Assembly: GCA_035625725.1 (NCBI GenBank)
Contig: DASPPB010000043.1
Location: 35,360-99,359 of the forward strand
Length of the DNA: 64,000 bases
From: GJ-E10 sp035625725
GTDB taxonomy: Bacteria; Pseudomonadota; Gammaproteobacteria; Burkholderiales; Burkholderiaceae_F
Direction of reading: 5' to 3'
The position numbers and the translations under genes are program-made. Below the pieces are notes generated by a model that saw nothing but the letters and a program-made list of their open reading frames with translations, was not told the origin of the DNA and ran no database searches. Shown here one piece after another: positions 1-7,694 of the stretch (position 1 is its first letter; every line of letters begins with the position of its first letter).

Positions 1-1
1 G

Positions 2-157
2 GCGTCCGAACCGCATTTGGTCACACCCAGCGGACTACCCGGTTTCGACGAGGCGGCTCGGCGCGCGATTATGCGCACCGATCCGTTTCCGCGAAGAGAG
101 GATGGAACGGTGCCTCGTTCATTGAGACTACGGCTTTATCCCCAGGACACGCGATGA
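2..157 (+). CDS. tolA: TolA, C-terminal end (partial, cut by window edge)
   Basis: This frame is open from the window edge and ends in TGA at 155-157. It encodes about 51 residues containing PSGLPGFDEAARRAI and then DPFPR, which fits the TonB-like C-terminal domain of TolA, the inner-membrane protein that spans the periplasm to contact TolB and Pal. The stop overlaps the ATG of tolB as ATGA, a usual coupling in tol operons. Only the tail is present, so the transmembrane anchor and the helical domain lie upstream of the window. The call rests on this short motif together with the tolB-pal-cpoB order downstream. Confidence 0.75.
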   Translation, partial: ASEPHLVTPSGLPGFDEAARRAIMRTDPFPRREDGTVPRSLRLRLYPQDTR

Positions 158-1560
158 AGCATACCAATATCCGCAGGGGTCCTGCCTATAATCCGCGACC
201 CATGCTCTCCGCCGACTTGCGGCCGTCGCTCCGTATACCGATCCGCATCCGGGCCGTGAAATTCCCTCCCCTGAAGGCATTGCTGCGCGAGCTGCGCGTC
301 CGAGCGCTGGCCTTCATCGGCGCGCTGCTGCTCGGTGCTCCCGCGCACGCGCAAATGACGGTCGAGATCACGGGGGTAGGTTCCCAGCAATTCCCCATTG
401 CGGTGGCCAATTTCTTGGCTGATGCGCCCGTATCGGAGGACATCGCGAGCGTGGTCCGGGCCGACCTGATACGTTCGGGATTGTTTCGCATCGTCGACTC
501 GGGCTCGGCGCCAATCGACGAGCGTGCGCGCGTGGATTTCGTCCAGTGGAAGAGCCGCGGCGCCGACAGTCTGGCCGTTGGATCGGTAACGCGTCTTGCC
601 GACGGACGAACTGAGGTTCGCTACCGCCTCTACGACAGCGTTAAAGGTGCGCAACTCGATGGTCTCGCCTTTGTGGGCACAGGTGCGGAGTTGCGGCGCA
701 TCGCGCACAAGATTGCCGACCGCATCTACGAGGCTCTGACCGGCGTCAAGGGGGTGTTTTCGACCCGCATCGCCTACGTCGTACAGTACTCGCCCAACCA
801 CTACGAACTTCAGGTCGCCGATGCCGATGGCGCCAATCCGCAGGTTGCCCTTAAGTCGCGCGAGTTCATCATCTCGCCGGCGTGGTCTCCCGATGGCACT
901 GCACTTGCCTACGTCTCGTTTGAAACCCACAAGGCGCTGGTCTATTACCAGAATCTGGTCACCGGTCAGCGCAGGGTGCTGGCAAATTTCGCCGGCAGCA
1001 ATAGCGGACCCGCCTTTGCACCTGACGGAAAAACGATGGCGGTCGTGCTCACGCGCGACGGCAATTCCGAGATCTACACAATGAGTGTCGACGGTTCCGG
1101 CCTGCGGCGCCTGACCTTTGATCCAGCAATCGACACCGAACCCGTGTACTCGCCCGACGGCGCCTGGATTTACTTCACTTCGGACCGAAGCGGTGGTCCG
1201 CAGATCTACCGGATGCCAGCCGCAGGCGGCGAGCCGCAGCGCATCACATTCAACGGCGATTACAACATCACTCCACGCGTGAGCCCGGACGGCAAAACGC
1301 TTGCCTACGTATCGCGGCGCTCAGACCTCTTTCAGGTCGAGGTGCTCGATCTTGCCAGCGCGCAGGAACTTACAATCACCGATACGGTCAAGGATGAATC
1401 GCCCACCTTTGCGCCAAACGGTCGGCTCATCTTGTACGCGACCGAGGTGGGTGGCCGCGGCATTCTGGCCCTGGCTTCGACGGATGGTCGCGCCCGCGCA
1501 CGACTCTCCGGCCCCAATGGCGATGTGCGGGAACCCACCTGGGGACCGTTTGCCAAGTAG
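154..1560 (+). CDS. tolB: Tol-Pal system periplasmic protein TolB
   Basis: TolB is the periplasmic beta-propeller that links TolA to the outer-membrane lipoprotein Pal during cell constriction. The mature part starts near AQMTVEITGVGSQQFPIAV, followed by the N-terminal TolB domain and then repeated propeller blades of the type SPDG (SPDGTALAY, APDGKTMAV, SPDGAWIYF, SPDGKTLAY). At 468 residues from ATG 154 it is about 40 residues longer than usual, and the hydrophobic signal (ALAFIGALLLGAPAHA) begins only near residue 50. ATG 154 overlaps the tolA stop, which favours coupling, but GTG 256 would give a normal signal peptide. The true start is therefore uncertain; the family call is firm. Confidence 0.95.
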   Translation: MKHTNIRRGPAYNPRPMLSADLRPSLRIPIRIRAVKFPPLKALLRELRVRALAFIGALLLGAPAHAQMTVEITGVGSQQFPIAVANFLADAPVSEDIASVVRADLIRSGLFRIVDSGSAPIDERARVDFVQWKSRGADSLAVGSVTRLADGRTEVRYRLYDSVKGAQLDGLAFVGTGAELRRIAHKIADRIYEALTGVKGVFSTRIAYVVQYSPNHYELQVADADGANPQVALKSREFIISPAWSPDGTALAYVSFETHKALVYYQNLVTGQRRVLANFAGSNSGPAFAPDGKTMAVVLTRDGNSEIYTMSVDGSGLRRLTFDPAIDTEPVYSPDGAWIYFTSDRSGGPQIYRMPAAGGEPQRITFNGDYNITPRVSPDGKTLAYVSRRSDLFQVEVLDLASAQELTITDTVKDESPTFAPNGRLILYATEVGGRGILALASTDGRARARLSGPNGDVREPTWGPFAK

Positions 1561-1581
1561 ACCTAGGAAGGAGTCACTTAC

Positions 1582-2139
1582 ATGAAACACCTGCGCGTCG
1601 CCTTGTTGGCGGTGGCCATCGCATATGCTGCGTCGGGATGCAGCAGTACCAGCCTCGAACAAAAGCCGGCGCCGATTACCACACCCGAGACGAGACCGAC
1701 GCCGGCGCCAGGTTCGACGCCGACGACCCAGCCGGGCCCCACACCGGTCGAGCAGGCGCCCGCGCCGGCAGCCGGGGCAATCGACGAACTCAACAACCCG
1801 AAGAGCTTGCTGGCTCGCCGCAGCGTGTACTTTGAATTTGACAGTTCATCGATCAAGGACTCCGATGTGCCGGTCATCGAAGCTCACGGCCGTTACCTAG
1901 TCGATCACCCGAAGCGCACCGTTCGCATCGAGGGCAGCTGCGACGAGCGCGGTGGACGCGAATACAATCTGGCGCTGGGGCAGCGTCGCGCCGAGGCGGT
2001 TCGTGAACGACTCAAGGTGCTCGGAGTCCCGAGTAATCGGATCGAAACCATCAGTCTGGGCAAGGAAAAGCCGCGCAATCCGGGGCATGACGAGGCCGCT
2101 TGGGCGGAGAACCGCCGCGCCGACATCATTTATCAATAG
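1582..2139 (+). CDS. pal: Peptidoglycan-associated lipoprotein Pal
   Basis: Pal anchors the outer membrane to peptidoglycan and is the partner of TolB. The 185-residue product has a lipoprotein signal ending in AASGC (Cys20), a Pro/Thr-rich linker of about 45 residues, and a C-terminal OmpA-like peptidoglycan-binding domain with VYFEFDSSSIKD, GSCDERGGREYNLALGQRRA and AAWAENRRADI, all typical of Pal. A good ribosome binding site (AGGAAGGAG) lies just upstream of ATG 1582. The gene follows tolB by 21 bp, so it is almost certainly cotranscribed. Length and order match the canonical tol-pal operon. Confidence 0.96.
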   Translation: MKHLRVALLAVAIAYAASGCSSTSLEQKPAPITTPETRPTPAPGSTPTTQPGPTPVEQAPAPAAGAIDELNNPKSLLARRSVYFEFDSSSIKDSDVPVIEAHGRYLVDHPKRTVRIEGSCDERGGREYNLALGQRRAEAVRERLKVLGVPSNRIETISLGKEKPRNPGHDEAAWAENRRADIIYQ

Positions 2140-2220
2140 CCTTGCGCGGGGACCAGCGAAGTTTCCGGCCCGCATCTTTGTCCCCCGATTGTCCGCAAGC
2201 GCAAAAGGAGGCTGGCGCCG

Positions 2221-3039
2221 ATGCGAATCGCTCAGCATGTAACGCTAACAGTATTGATCGGTGTCCTAGCCGCACCCCTTGCGCCAGCGCGTGCGGCAAT
2301 ATTTGGCGACGATGAGGCGCGCAAGGCAATTCTCGAGTTGCGTGACAACCTGGCCGAGTCCGACCGTCAACAGCGCGAGCGCCTTGACGCACTTGCCAAA
2401 CGCATTGAGGCGCTTGAGACCCGCATCGCCGCGATCCAACATGGCCAGTCGGAAACCGCGGACCAACACGATGCAACGATGCAAGAAATTGCCAAGTTGC
2501 GAGGTGTGACGGAACAGCTTGCCAACGAAATTACCACTACGCAAAAGCATGAACACGATTTGTACGCCGATATCGATCAGCGTCTGCGCAAACTCGAACC
2601 GGCTTCGATCACGGTCGACGGCCGCAGCGGCCAGGTCGATCGCGACGAGCAGGCCGCGTACGATGGGGCCATGTCGCAGTTCCGGGCGCGCGATTTCCGC
2701 AACTCCGTCAATTCTCTGAGCGCATTTGTTGGGCGCTTCCCTCAGTCGGTCTATGCGCCGGCGGCCCAGTTTTGGCTCGGTAGCTCCTACTACGCGATCA
2801 AGGATTACCCGGCTGCGATCGCCGCCCAGCGAAGTCTGGTCGAACGCTTTCCGGAGTCGCCGCGCATCCCGGAAGCACTGCTGAACATCGCGGCGAGTCA
2901 GGTCGAGCTCAACGATCGAAAAAGCGCGCGTGCCACCCTGACTCGAATTGTCAATGACTACCCCAGCTCGGATGCCGCCAAACTCGCACGCGAACGATTG
3001 GCAAGTTTTCCGCCCCCGCAGAGCAAGGAGAAAAAGTGA
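2221..3039 (+). CDS. cpoB: Cell division coordinator CpoB (YbgF), periplasmic
   Basis: CpoB couples outer-membrane constriction by Tol-Pal with peptidoglycan synthesis. The 272-residue protein has a cleavable signal (VLIGVLAAPLAPARA), an N-terminal coiled coil rich in heptad Leu/Ile (ILELRDNLAESDRQQRERL onward, residues about 35-125) that trimerises in the family, and a C-terminal TPR domain from about residue 145 (AYDGAMSQFRARDFRNSVNSL, then FWLGSSYYAIKDYPAAI). The start is supported by AAAAGGAGG nine bases before ATG 2221. It is the last gene before a terminator, in the usual tolB-pal-cpoB order. Confidence 0.94.
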   Translation: MRIAQHVTLTVLIGVLAAPLAPARAAIFGDDEARKAILELRDNLAESDRQQRERLDALAKRIEALETRIAAIQHGQSETADQHDATMQEIAKLRGVTEQLANEITTTQKHEHDLYADIDQRLRKLEPASITVDGRSGQVDRDEQAAYDGAMSQFRARDFRNSVNSLSAFVGRFPQSVYAPAAQFWLGSSYYAIKDYPAAIAAQRSLVERFPESPRIPEALLNIAASQVELNDRKSARATLTRIVNDYPSSDAAKLARERLASFPPPQSKEKK

Positions 3040-3118
3040 GCCTGTTGGGCGCCTGGCGTGGGCGATGGCTCGGAGAGGGGATCTCGCTGCATATCCGCAC
3101 TGTCGTTTGACGCTCTGC

Positions 3119-3146
3119 AAGCCTGCCGCGATAATCGCAGGCTTTT
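3119..3146 (+). terminator. Intrinsic terminator of the tol-pal operon
   Basis: Arms AAGCCTGC (3119-3126) and GCAGGCTT (3137-3144) pair perfectly around a ten-base loop, and the stem runs into TTTT at 3143-3146. It sits 80 bp after the cpoB stop and 37 bp before the tRNA-Lys gene, so it would separate the two transcripts. Confidence 0.8.
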
Positions 3147-3182
3147 CTGAAGCTGGCGCCAATACCGCCAGCATTGGTCTTG

Positions 3183-3258
3183 GGGTCGTTAGCTCAGTCG
3201 GTAGAGCAGCGGACTTTTAATCCGTTGGTCGCAGGTTCAAGTCCTGCACGGCCCACCA
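3183..3258 (+). tRNA. tRNA-Lys(UUU)
   Basis: A full cloverleaf can be drawn. The acceptor stem is GGGTCGT with ACGGCCC (one G-U pair), followed by discriminator A and an encoded CCA. The D arm is GCTC/GAGC, the anticodon stem GCGGA/TCCGT closes the loop CTTTTAA with anticodon TTT, and the T arm contains GGTTCAAGTCC. Length is 76 nt with CCA. It lies right after the tol-pal terminator. Confidence 0.96.
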
Positions 3259-3643
3259 ATCAACGCCGGTATATACCGAACACATCATTTTCAGTTTATA
3301 CCGAGCACATCGCCAACACTTTTACCGCGAACGGCTTGTCCCCGGTTCACGCGTCCGCGACCGCTCCTCGAAGCCGCAGATGGTTTGGAGAAGGCCAGGA
3401 AGGCCGCCTAATTTGTGTCTCCAATCATGGTTTCAGGATGCGCCCGCCTGACTATGATGTGCTGTGTGGACTGCGCTGCCGGCATGTGTTGCGGCGCTAA
3501 TACCCGCTGACGCCTTTTCGGCTCGCCCAAGCAGCGTCCGCGCCCGAAAGGCGGACAACGCGTTCAAAGGTCTCTGAGGACAGGACGGCCGGGAATCCTC
3601 ACCCAACCGGAAGGCGACTAGGACACAAAACCGAGGAAGATCC
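3259..3643. other. Intergenic stretch with no gene seen
   Basis: No open frame here looks like a protein. One 108-codon frame runs through the tRNA and on into this stretch, but its composition has no domain features. The segment probably holds the promoter of the aspartic protease gene downstream; no clear -35/-10 pair stands out. GAGGAA at about 3632 is the likely ribosome binding site of the next gene. Confidence 0.4.
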
Positions 3644-4342
3644 ATGCGACATGGTCAAAGCGCCAAATGGCAAGCGGGTCGCCGCATGATGGGGTTGCGC
3701 GTCGCGAATCTCGCTGCCGCATTACTCATTGCGCTGTGCTCCGGGGTCGCGTTGGGGCAGAACGTAGCCTTAACCGGCGTGATGGGCGAACGTGCGTTGT
3801 TAGTTATCGACGACGATGCACCCGGGGTTCTAGCTCCAGGGCAGACACGCCGGGGTGTCACCTTGATATCTGTCGGCGAGCAGTCTGCGGTAATTGAAAT
3901 TCAGGGACAACGCCAGACGCTGCGCGTGGGCGAAATCCCGGTGAACGTGGGCGCTAAGGGCGGTGGCGCCTCCGGGTCACGGGTTGTACTGAGCGCCGGA
4001 AGCAGTGGACATTACTTCGGCACGGCGCGGATCAATGGTGTGAGCGTACCGTTTGTGGTCGACACCGGCGCTTCGAATGTCGTGATGGGCGTAGCACAGG
4101 CCGAACAGATCGGGATCAACTATCGATCGGGTCAGCGAATCAGCGTAAGCACGGCAAATGGCGCGACGCTGGGCTACCAGCTCGCGCTCGACTCGGTGCG
4201 CGTAGGCGAGGTCGAGGTGTTCCATGTCGATGCGACGGTCGTTCCCGCCACGATTCCCCTCATATTGCTGGGAAACAGTTTTTTGGGGCGGTTTCAGATG
4301 AAGCAAGAAAACGATTTGCTCGTCTTGGAGCGACGTTATTAG
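3644..4342 (+). CDS. Exported retropepsin-like clan AA aspartic protease
   Basis: The 232-residue product belongs to the bacterial TIGR02281-type group of single-domain retropepsin-like proteases, which act as homodimers. The active-site motif is VPFVVDTGASNVVM with Asp140, and the second half ends with the typical ILLGNSFLGRF strand-turn. A hydrophobic segment at about residues 17-37 (LRVANLAAALLIALCSGVALG) acts as signal peptide or membrane anchor, so the protease faces the periplasm. GAGGAA precedes ATG 3644; an ATG at 3686 or 3689 is an alternative that begins just before the signal. A central Gly/Ser linker near residue 105 separates an N-terminal SH3-like part from the protease domain. 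Its substrate is unknown. Confidence 0.85.
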   Translation: MRHGQSAKWQAGRRMMGLRVANLAAALLIALCSGVALGQNVALTGVMGERALLVIDDDAPGVLAPGQTRRGVTLISVGEQSAVIEIQGQRQTLRVGEIPVNVGAKGGGASGSRVVLSAGSSGHYFGTARINGVSVPFVVDTGASNVVMGVAQAEQIGINYRSGQRISVSTANGATLGYQLALDSVRVGEVEVFHVDATVVPATIPLILLGNSFLGRFQMKQENDLLVLERRY

Positions 4343-4374
4343 GATCGATTTTGGCCGCTACCCGAAGCGCGGCC

Positions 4375-4581
4375 TCACGGCAGATGGGCCGGTTCGAAGC
4401 AAAAACCTTCTATGGTGTTGGTCTGCGCCAAGCGAGCGACTCCGCTCCCCGAGGCCTGGTCTATATCCGTATCCGGCGCAAAATACGGTGGAGCCGATGG
4501 GGTCGAGGACAAGTGCGTGCACCCACCCACTGACAGCCCCATGGCCATCAGCGCGAATCCGACCATGAAACGAACTTCCAT
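4375..4581 (-). CDS. Small hypothetical lipoprotein
   Basis: Reading from ATG 4581 gives a 68-residue protein beginning MEVRFMVGFALMAMGLSVGG and then Cys21, which is a credible lipoprotein signal with a Val-Gly-Gly-Cys lipobox. The mature part is about 48 residues, polar and without a recognised domain. GGGAGGG lies about nine bases upstream of the start. The gene would converge on the aspartic protease gene, ending 32 bp from its stop. A longer frame starting at 4791 exists, but its extra N-terminus would bury the signal, so the short version is preferred. The evidence is only the signal and the ribosome binding site. Confidence 0.45.
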   Translation of the reverse strand: MEVRFMVGFALMAMGLSVGGCTHLSSTPSAPPYFAPDTDIDQASGSGVARLAQTNTIEGFCFEPAHLP

Positions 4582-4831
4582 GGGTGGCTGCCCTCCCGCA
4601 CGGATCGGTCGGGACGGGTAAAACGAGCACTGTACGCGCGAAGGTCTCGCAGGCAATCCCCCGTTTTGACTGCGGCTTTCACCGGAGGGCGACGTCGACC
4701 TTAGCGCGAGCCCGCCACTGCGATCGCTGACCACAAGCAAAGTGTGGTCAGGCAAACGCTCTCGCGCCGCACTGTGGGCATAAAGGTTCACAATTGCGCA
4801 TACTTCTCACTACGCTGCGAGGAGTCGACGA

Positions 4832-5398
4832 ATGAAACAGTGGTCTGCAGAGCTTTCGCGCGCCGCAATAGTTCTTATCGCCTTAACGCTTGCGGGCGTC
4901 GCCGATGAGGCTTCGGCTGCCCTCGCCGTAGGTTCCCCCGCACCAGATTTCACGGCGCAGGCGGCACTTGGAGGCAAGACCTTCACCTTCTCACTTTCGG
5001 AGGCACTTAAAAAGGGGCCGGTTGTTCTGTACTTTTATCCCAAGGCGTTTACCAAGGGATGCACGATCGAAGCACACAATTTCGCGGAAGCGAGCGAGAA
5101 GTTCCAGGCCTTGGGAGCAACGCTCATCGGCATGTCCAATGACGACATTGAGACACTCAAGGAATTTTCCGTGAAAGAGTGCCGCAACAAGTTTGCCGTA
5201 GCGGCCGACGCCGGTGCGCGGGTCATGAAGCAGTACGACGCGGCGATGTTTCTGATCCCCGACCGAGCGGATCGAATCTCGTATGTGATTAGCCCCGAAG
5301 GAAAGGTCATTTACTGCTACGCGAGCATGAGTCCGGACAATCACGTCGAGAACACTCTACGGGCCGTCGAGCAGTGGCGCGCCAGCGCTAAGCCCTAA
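4832..5398 (+). CDS. Exported peroxiredoxin (AhpC/TSA family)
   Basis: Thiol peroxidases of this family reduce hydrogen peroxide and organic peroxides. The 188-residue protein has a signal peptide (AAIVLIALTLAGVADEASA) and then the thioredoxin-fold core: GSPAPDFTAQAALGGKTF, VVLYFYPKAFTKGCTIEA with probable peroxidatic Cys77, and GMSNDDIETLKEF. A second cysteine, Cys117 in VKECRNKF, could be the resolving residue. This resembles the PrxQ/BCP branch but lacks the CxxxxC spacing of classical PrxQ. The signal peptide places it in the periplasm. It is upstream of the RuBisCO operon but 285 bp away, so a shared transcript is not shown. Confidence 0.85.
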   Translation: MKQWSAELSRAAIVLIALTLAGVADEASAALAVGSPAPDFTAQAALGGKTFTFSLSEALKKGPVVLYFYPKAFTKGCTIEAHNFAEASEKFQALGATLIGMSNDDIETLKEFSVKECRNKFAVAADAGARVMKQYDAAMFLIPDRADRISYVISPEGKVIYCYASMSPDNHVENTLRAVEQWRASAKP

Positions 5399-5578
5399 GA
5401 ACGCTTTTTGCCGGTTTTCTGCGATGGCGCAAAGTCCCAGCGTCGTCCACGCGACAAAATTGCGGCCAAGAAAAGAAGGAGGGATTTGTGTGCCGGAATC
5501 AAACAGCGGCGCACGAGGGGTCCAACTGCAGTTTACCCGTGCCGAAGCAGAAATAAGTGAGCGCATGCTTACATCAAG

Positions 5579-5624
5579 TTTATTTATGACATCTCAAATT
5601 TAAACTGACTTTATTTATATAAAC
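5579..5624 (+). promoter_or_regulatory. AT-rich repeat region upstream of cbbL, probable promoter/CbbR site
   Basis: In GC-rich surroundings this segment is strikingly AT-rich. TTTATTTAT occurs at 5579-5587 and again at 5610-5618, 31 bp apart (about three helical turns). GTTTA at 5578-5582 and TAAAC at 5620-5624 form an inverted pair, with AAATTTAAACT between them. It ends 60 bp before the cbbL start. RuBisCO operons are normally activated by the LysR-type regulator CbbR at such upstream sites, but no cbbR gene is in the window, so the regulator is inferred. Confidence 0.5.
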
Positions 5625-5683
5625 GAGGCACGCACAATGCCTCCCGTGCCGATAAACAACTACGACAGAAGGAGTGGACATAA

Positions 5684-7120
5684 ATGACTACGAAGCAAAG
5701 CGCCAAGAAGACCTACAGCGCGGGGGTCAAGGAGTACCGCAGCACCTATTGGGAGCCCCAATACTCGGTTAAGGACACCGACATCCTGGCCTGCTTCAAA
5801 ATCGTCCCGCAGCCTGGCGTCGACCGGGAGGAAGCCGCGGCTGCCGTCGCAGCCGAATCCTCGACCGGCACCTGGACGACGGTCTGGACGGACCTTCTGA
5901 CCAATCTGGATTACTACAAGGGTCGCGCCTACCGAATCGAGGACGTCCCGGGGGACGATACGGCGTTTTATGCCTTCATCGCCTACCCAATCGACCTCTT
6001 CGAGGAAGGATCGGTCGTCAACGTCTTCACCTCCCTTGTGGGCAACGTCTTTGGCTTCAAAGCCATCCGCGGTCTGCGCCTGGAAGACGTGCGTTTTCCG
6101 ATTGCCTATGTGATGACCTGTGGCGGACCGCCCAACGGCATCCAGGTCGAGCGCGACATCATGAACAAGTATGGCCGACCCTTACTCGGTTGCACGATCA
6201 AGCCCAAGCTGGGGCTGTCAGCAAAGAACTACGGACGTGCGGTATACGAATGCCTGCGCGGCGGACTCGACTTCACGAAGGACGACGAGAACGTCAACAG
6301 CCAGCCGTTCATGCGCTGGCGCGATCGTTTCGCTTTCGTCGCCGAGGCCATTCACAAGGCCGAGGCAGAAACCGGCGAGCGCAAGGGACACTATTTGAAC
6401 GTAACTGCGCCGACGCCGGAGGCGATGTACGAGCGGGCAGAGTTTGCCAAGGAACTGGGCATGCCCATCATCATGCACGACTTCCTAACGGGTGGCTTTT
6501 GCGCCAACACGGGTCTGGCCAATTGGTGCCGGAAGAATCGGATGCTGCTGCACATACACCGTGCCATGCACGCGGTGATCGACCGCAACCCGACCCACGG
6601 CATTCACTTTCGCGTGCTGACCAAGGCGCTGCGACTGTCGGGCGGCGATCAGATGCACACCGGCACGGTAGTGGGCAAGCTCGAAGGCGACCGCGCATCG
6701 ACACTGGGCTGGATCGACCTGCTGCGCGAGCGCTATATCAAGGAAGACCGCTCACGCGGGATCTTCTTTGATCAGGACTGGGGATCGATGCCCGGAGCGT
6801 TTGCGGTCGCCTCGGGCGGAATTCACGTCTGGCACATGCCGGCCCTGGTCGCGATTTTTGGCGACGACTCCGTCTTGCAATTTGGCGGAGGCACGCTCGG
6901 ACACCCCTGGGGCAATGCCGCCGGCGCTTCGGCGAACCGAGTCGCGCTTGAGGCCTGTGTGCATGCACGCAACCAGGGCCGCAATGTGGAGAAGGAAGGC
7001 AAGGAGATCTTGACCGCCGCCGCCCGCTCGAGCCCCGAATTGCGTGTCGCCATGGAGACGTGGAAGGAGATCAAATTCGAGTTCGACACCGTCGACAAGC
7101 TTGACGTGGCGCACCGCTAA
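5684..7120 (+). CDS. cbbL: RuBisCO large subunit, form I (IA type)
   Basis: This is the catalytic subunit that carboxylates ribulose-1,5-bisphosphate in the Calvin cycle. The 478 residues contain all hallmark segments: KEYRSTYWEPQY at the N-terminus, ESSTGTWTTVWTDLL, the catalytic TIKPKLGLSAKNYGR (Lys173), GGLDFTKDDENVNSQPF with the carbamylated Lys199 followed by Asp-Asp-Glu, loop 6 (GKLEGDR) and GGGTLGHPWGNAAGA. The N-terminal sequence is of the form IA type found in proteobacterial chemoautotrophs. AGAAGGAG precedes ATG 5684 at good distance. No carboxysome genes follow; instead cbbS, cbbQ and cbbO do, as in the non-carboxysomal IA operons. Confidence 0.98.
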   Translation: MTTKQSAKKTYSAGVKEYRSTYWEPQYSVKDTDILACFKIVPQPGVDREEAAAAVAAESSTGTWTTVWTDLLTNLDYYKGRAYRIEDVPGDDTAFYAFIAYPIDLFEEGSVVNVFTSLVGNVFGFKAIRGLRLEDVRFPIAYVMTCGGPPNGIQVERDIMNKYGRPLLGCTIKPKLGLSAKNYGRAVYECLRGGLDFTKDDENVNSQPFMRWRDRFAFVAEAIHKAEAETGERKGHYLNVTAPTPEAMYERAEFAKELGMPIIMHDFLTGGFCANTGLANWCRKNRMLLHIHRAMHAVIDRNPTHGIHFRVLTKALRLSGGDQMHTGTVVGKLEGDRASTLGWIDLLRERYIKEDRSRGIFFDQDWGSMPGAFAVASGGIHVWHMPALVAIFGDDSVLQFGGGTLGHPWGNAAGASANRVALEACVHARNQGRNVEKEGKEILTAAARSSPELRVAMETWKEIKFEFDTVDKLDVAHR

Positions 7121-7165
7121 AGAACACGCGCACCCGCCTTTCCACAACGAATTTAAACAAAACCG

Positions 7166-7193
7166 CCCGGGACGCTGCAACCTGCGTCCCGGG
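7166..7193 (+). other. Intercistronic hairpin between cbbL and cbbS
   Basis: CCCGGGACGC (7166-7175) and GCGTCCCGGG (7184-7193) form a perfect ten-base-pair GC-rich stem with an eight-base loop. No T-run follows, so it is unlikely to be a simple terminator. By position it may protect the 3' end of the cbbL message or tune the cbbL:cbbS ratio. Confidence 0.65.
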
Positions 7194-7224
7194 TTGTACA
7201 AACACGAGAAAACCGGAGCACCCC

Positions 7225-7581
7225 ATGAGTGAGATTCAGGACTACGCATCCAAACTTTCCGACCCCGCGAGCCGGAAGTTTGAAACCTTTTCCTACCTGC
7301 CGCCCATGAAAAAGGAGGAAATTCGCGAGCAAGTCGAATACATCGTGCGTCGCGGCTGGAACCCGGCGGTGGAACACACCGAGCCTGAGCACATGACGGA
7401 TTCGTACTGGTACATGTGGAAGCTACCCATGTTCGGAGAAACCAACGTCGACCGCATACTCGCGGAAGTCGAGGCCTGCCATAAACTGCACCCCACACAT
7501 CACGTGCGCCTGATCGGCTACGACAACCTGCGGCAGTCGCAGGGCGCCGCGATGGTGGTGTACCGCGGAAAAACCGTCTAG
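7225..7581 (+). CDS. cbbS: RuBisCO small subunit, form I
   Basis: The small subunit caps the L8S8 hexadecamer. The 118-residue protein shows the family motifs FETFSYLPPMKKEEIREQVEY, RRGWNPAVEHTEP, DSYWYMWKLPMFGET and CHKLHPTHHVRLIGYDNLRQ. Length and sequence fit the partner of form IA CbbL. It follows cbbL by 104 bp, a gap that contains the strong hairpin, and a second structured gap separates it from cbbQ. It acts in the cytoplasm as part of the holoenzyme. Confidence 0.98.
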   Translation: MSEIQDYASKLSDPASRKFETFSYLPPMKKEEIREQVEYIVRRGWNPAVEHTEPEHMTDSYWYMWKLPMFGETNVDRILAEVEACHKLHPTHHVRLIGYDNLRQSQGAAMVVYRGKTV

Positions 7582-7648
7582 GCACGCGCGAGCGCTTGCG
7601 CGTTGCGCCGCACCCTCCTCGGCGCATGACCGGCCGAGGGGCGCGTGC
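7582..7648 (+). other. Nested stem-loops between cbbS and cbbQ
   Basis: An outer pair GCACGCGC (7582-7589) with GCGCGTGC (7641-7648) encloses an inner stem CCTCGGC (7617-7623) with GCCGAGG (7633-7639) and a nine-base loop. The structure starts directly after the cbbS stop codon. There is no T-run. It could mark an RNA processing point or partial termination that keeps cbbQO expression below cbbLS; this is inferred from position. Confidence 0.5.
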
Positions 7649-7694
7649 GAGCGCGTCGGCTTGCGCGAACCCATAGGAAGGCTAGTGAATCTGT

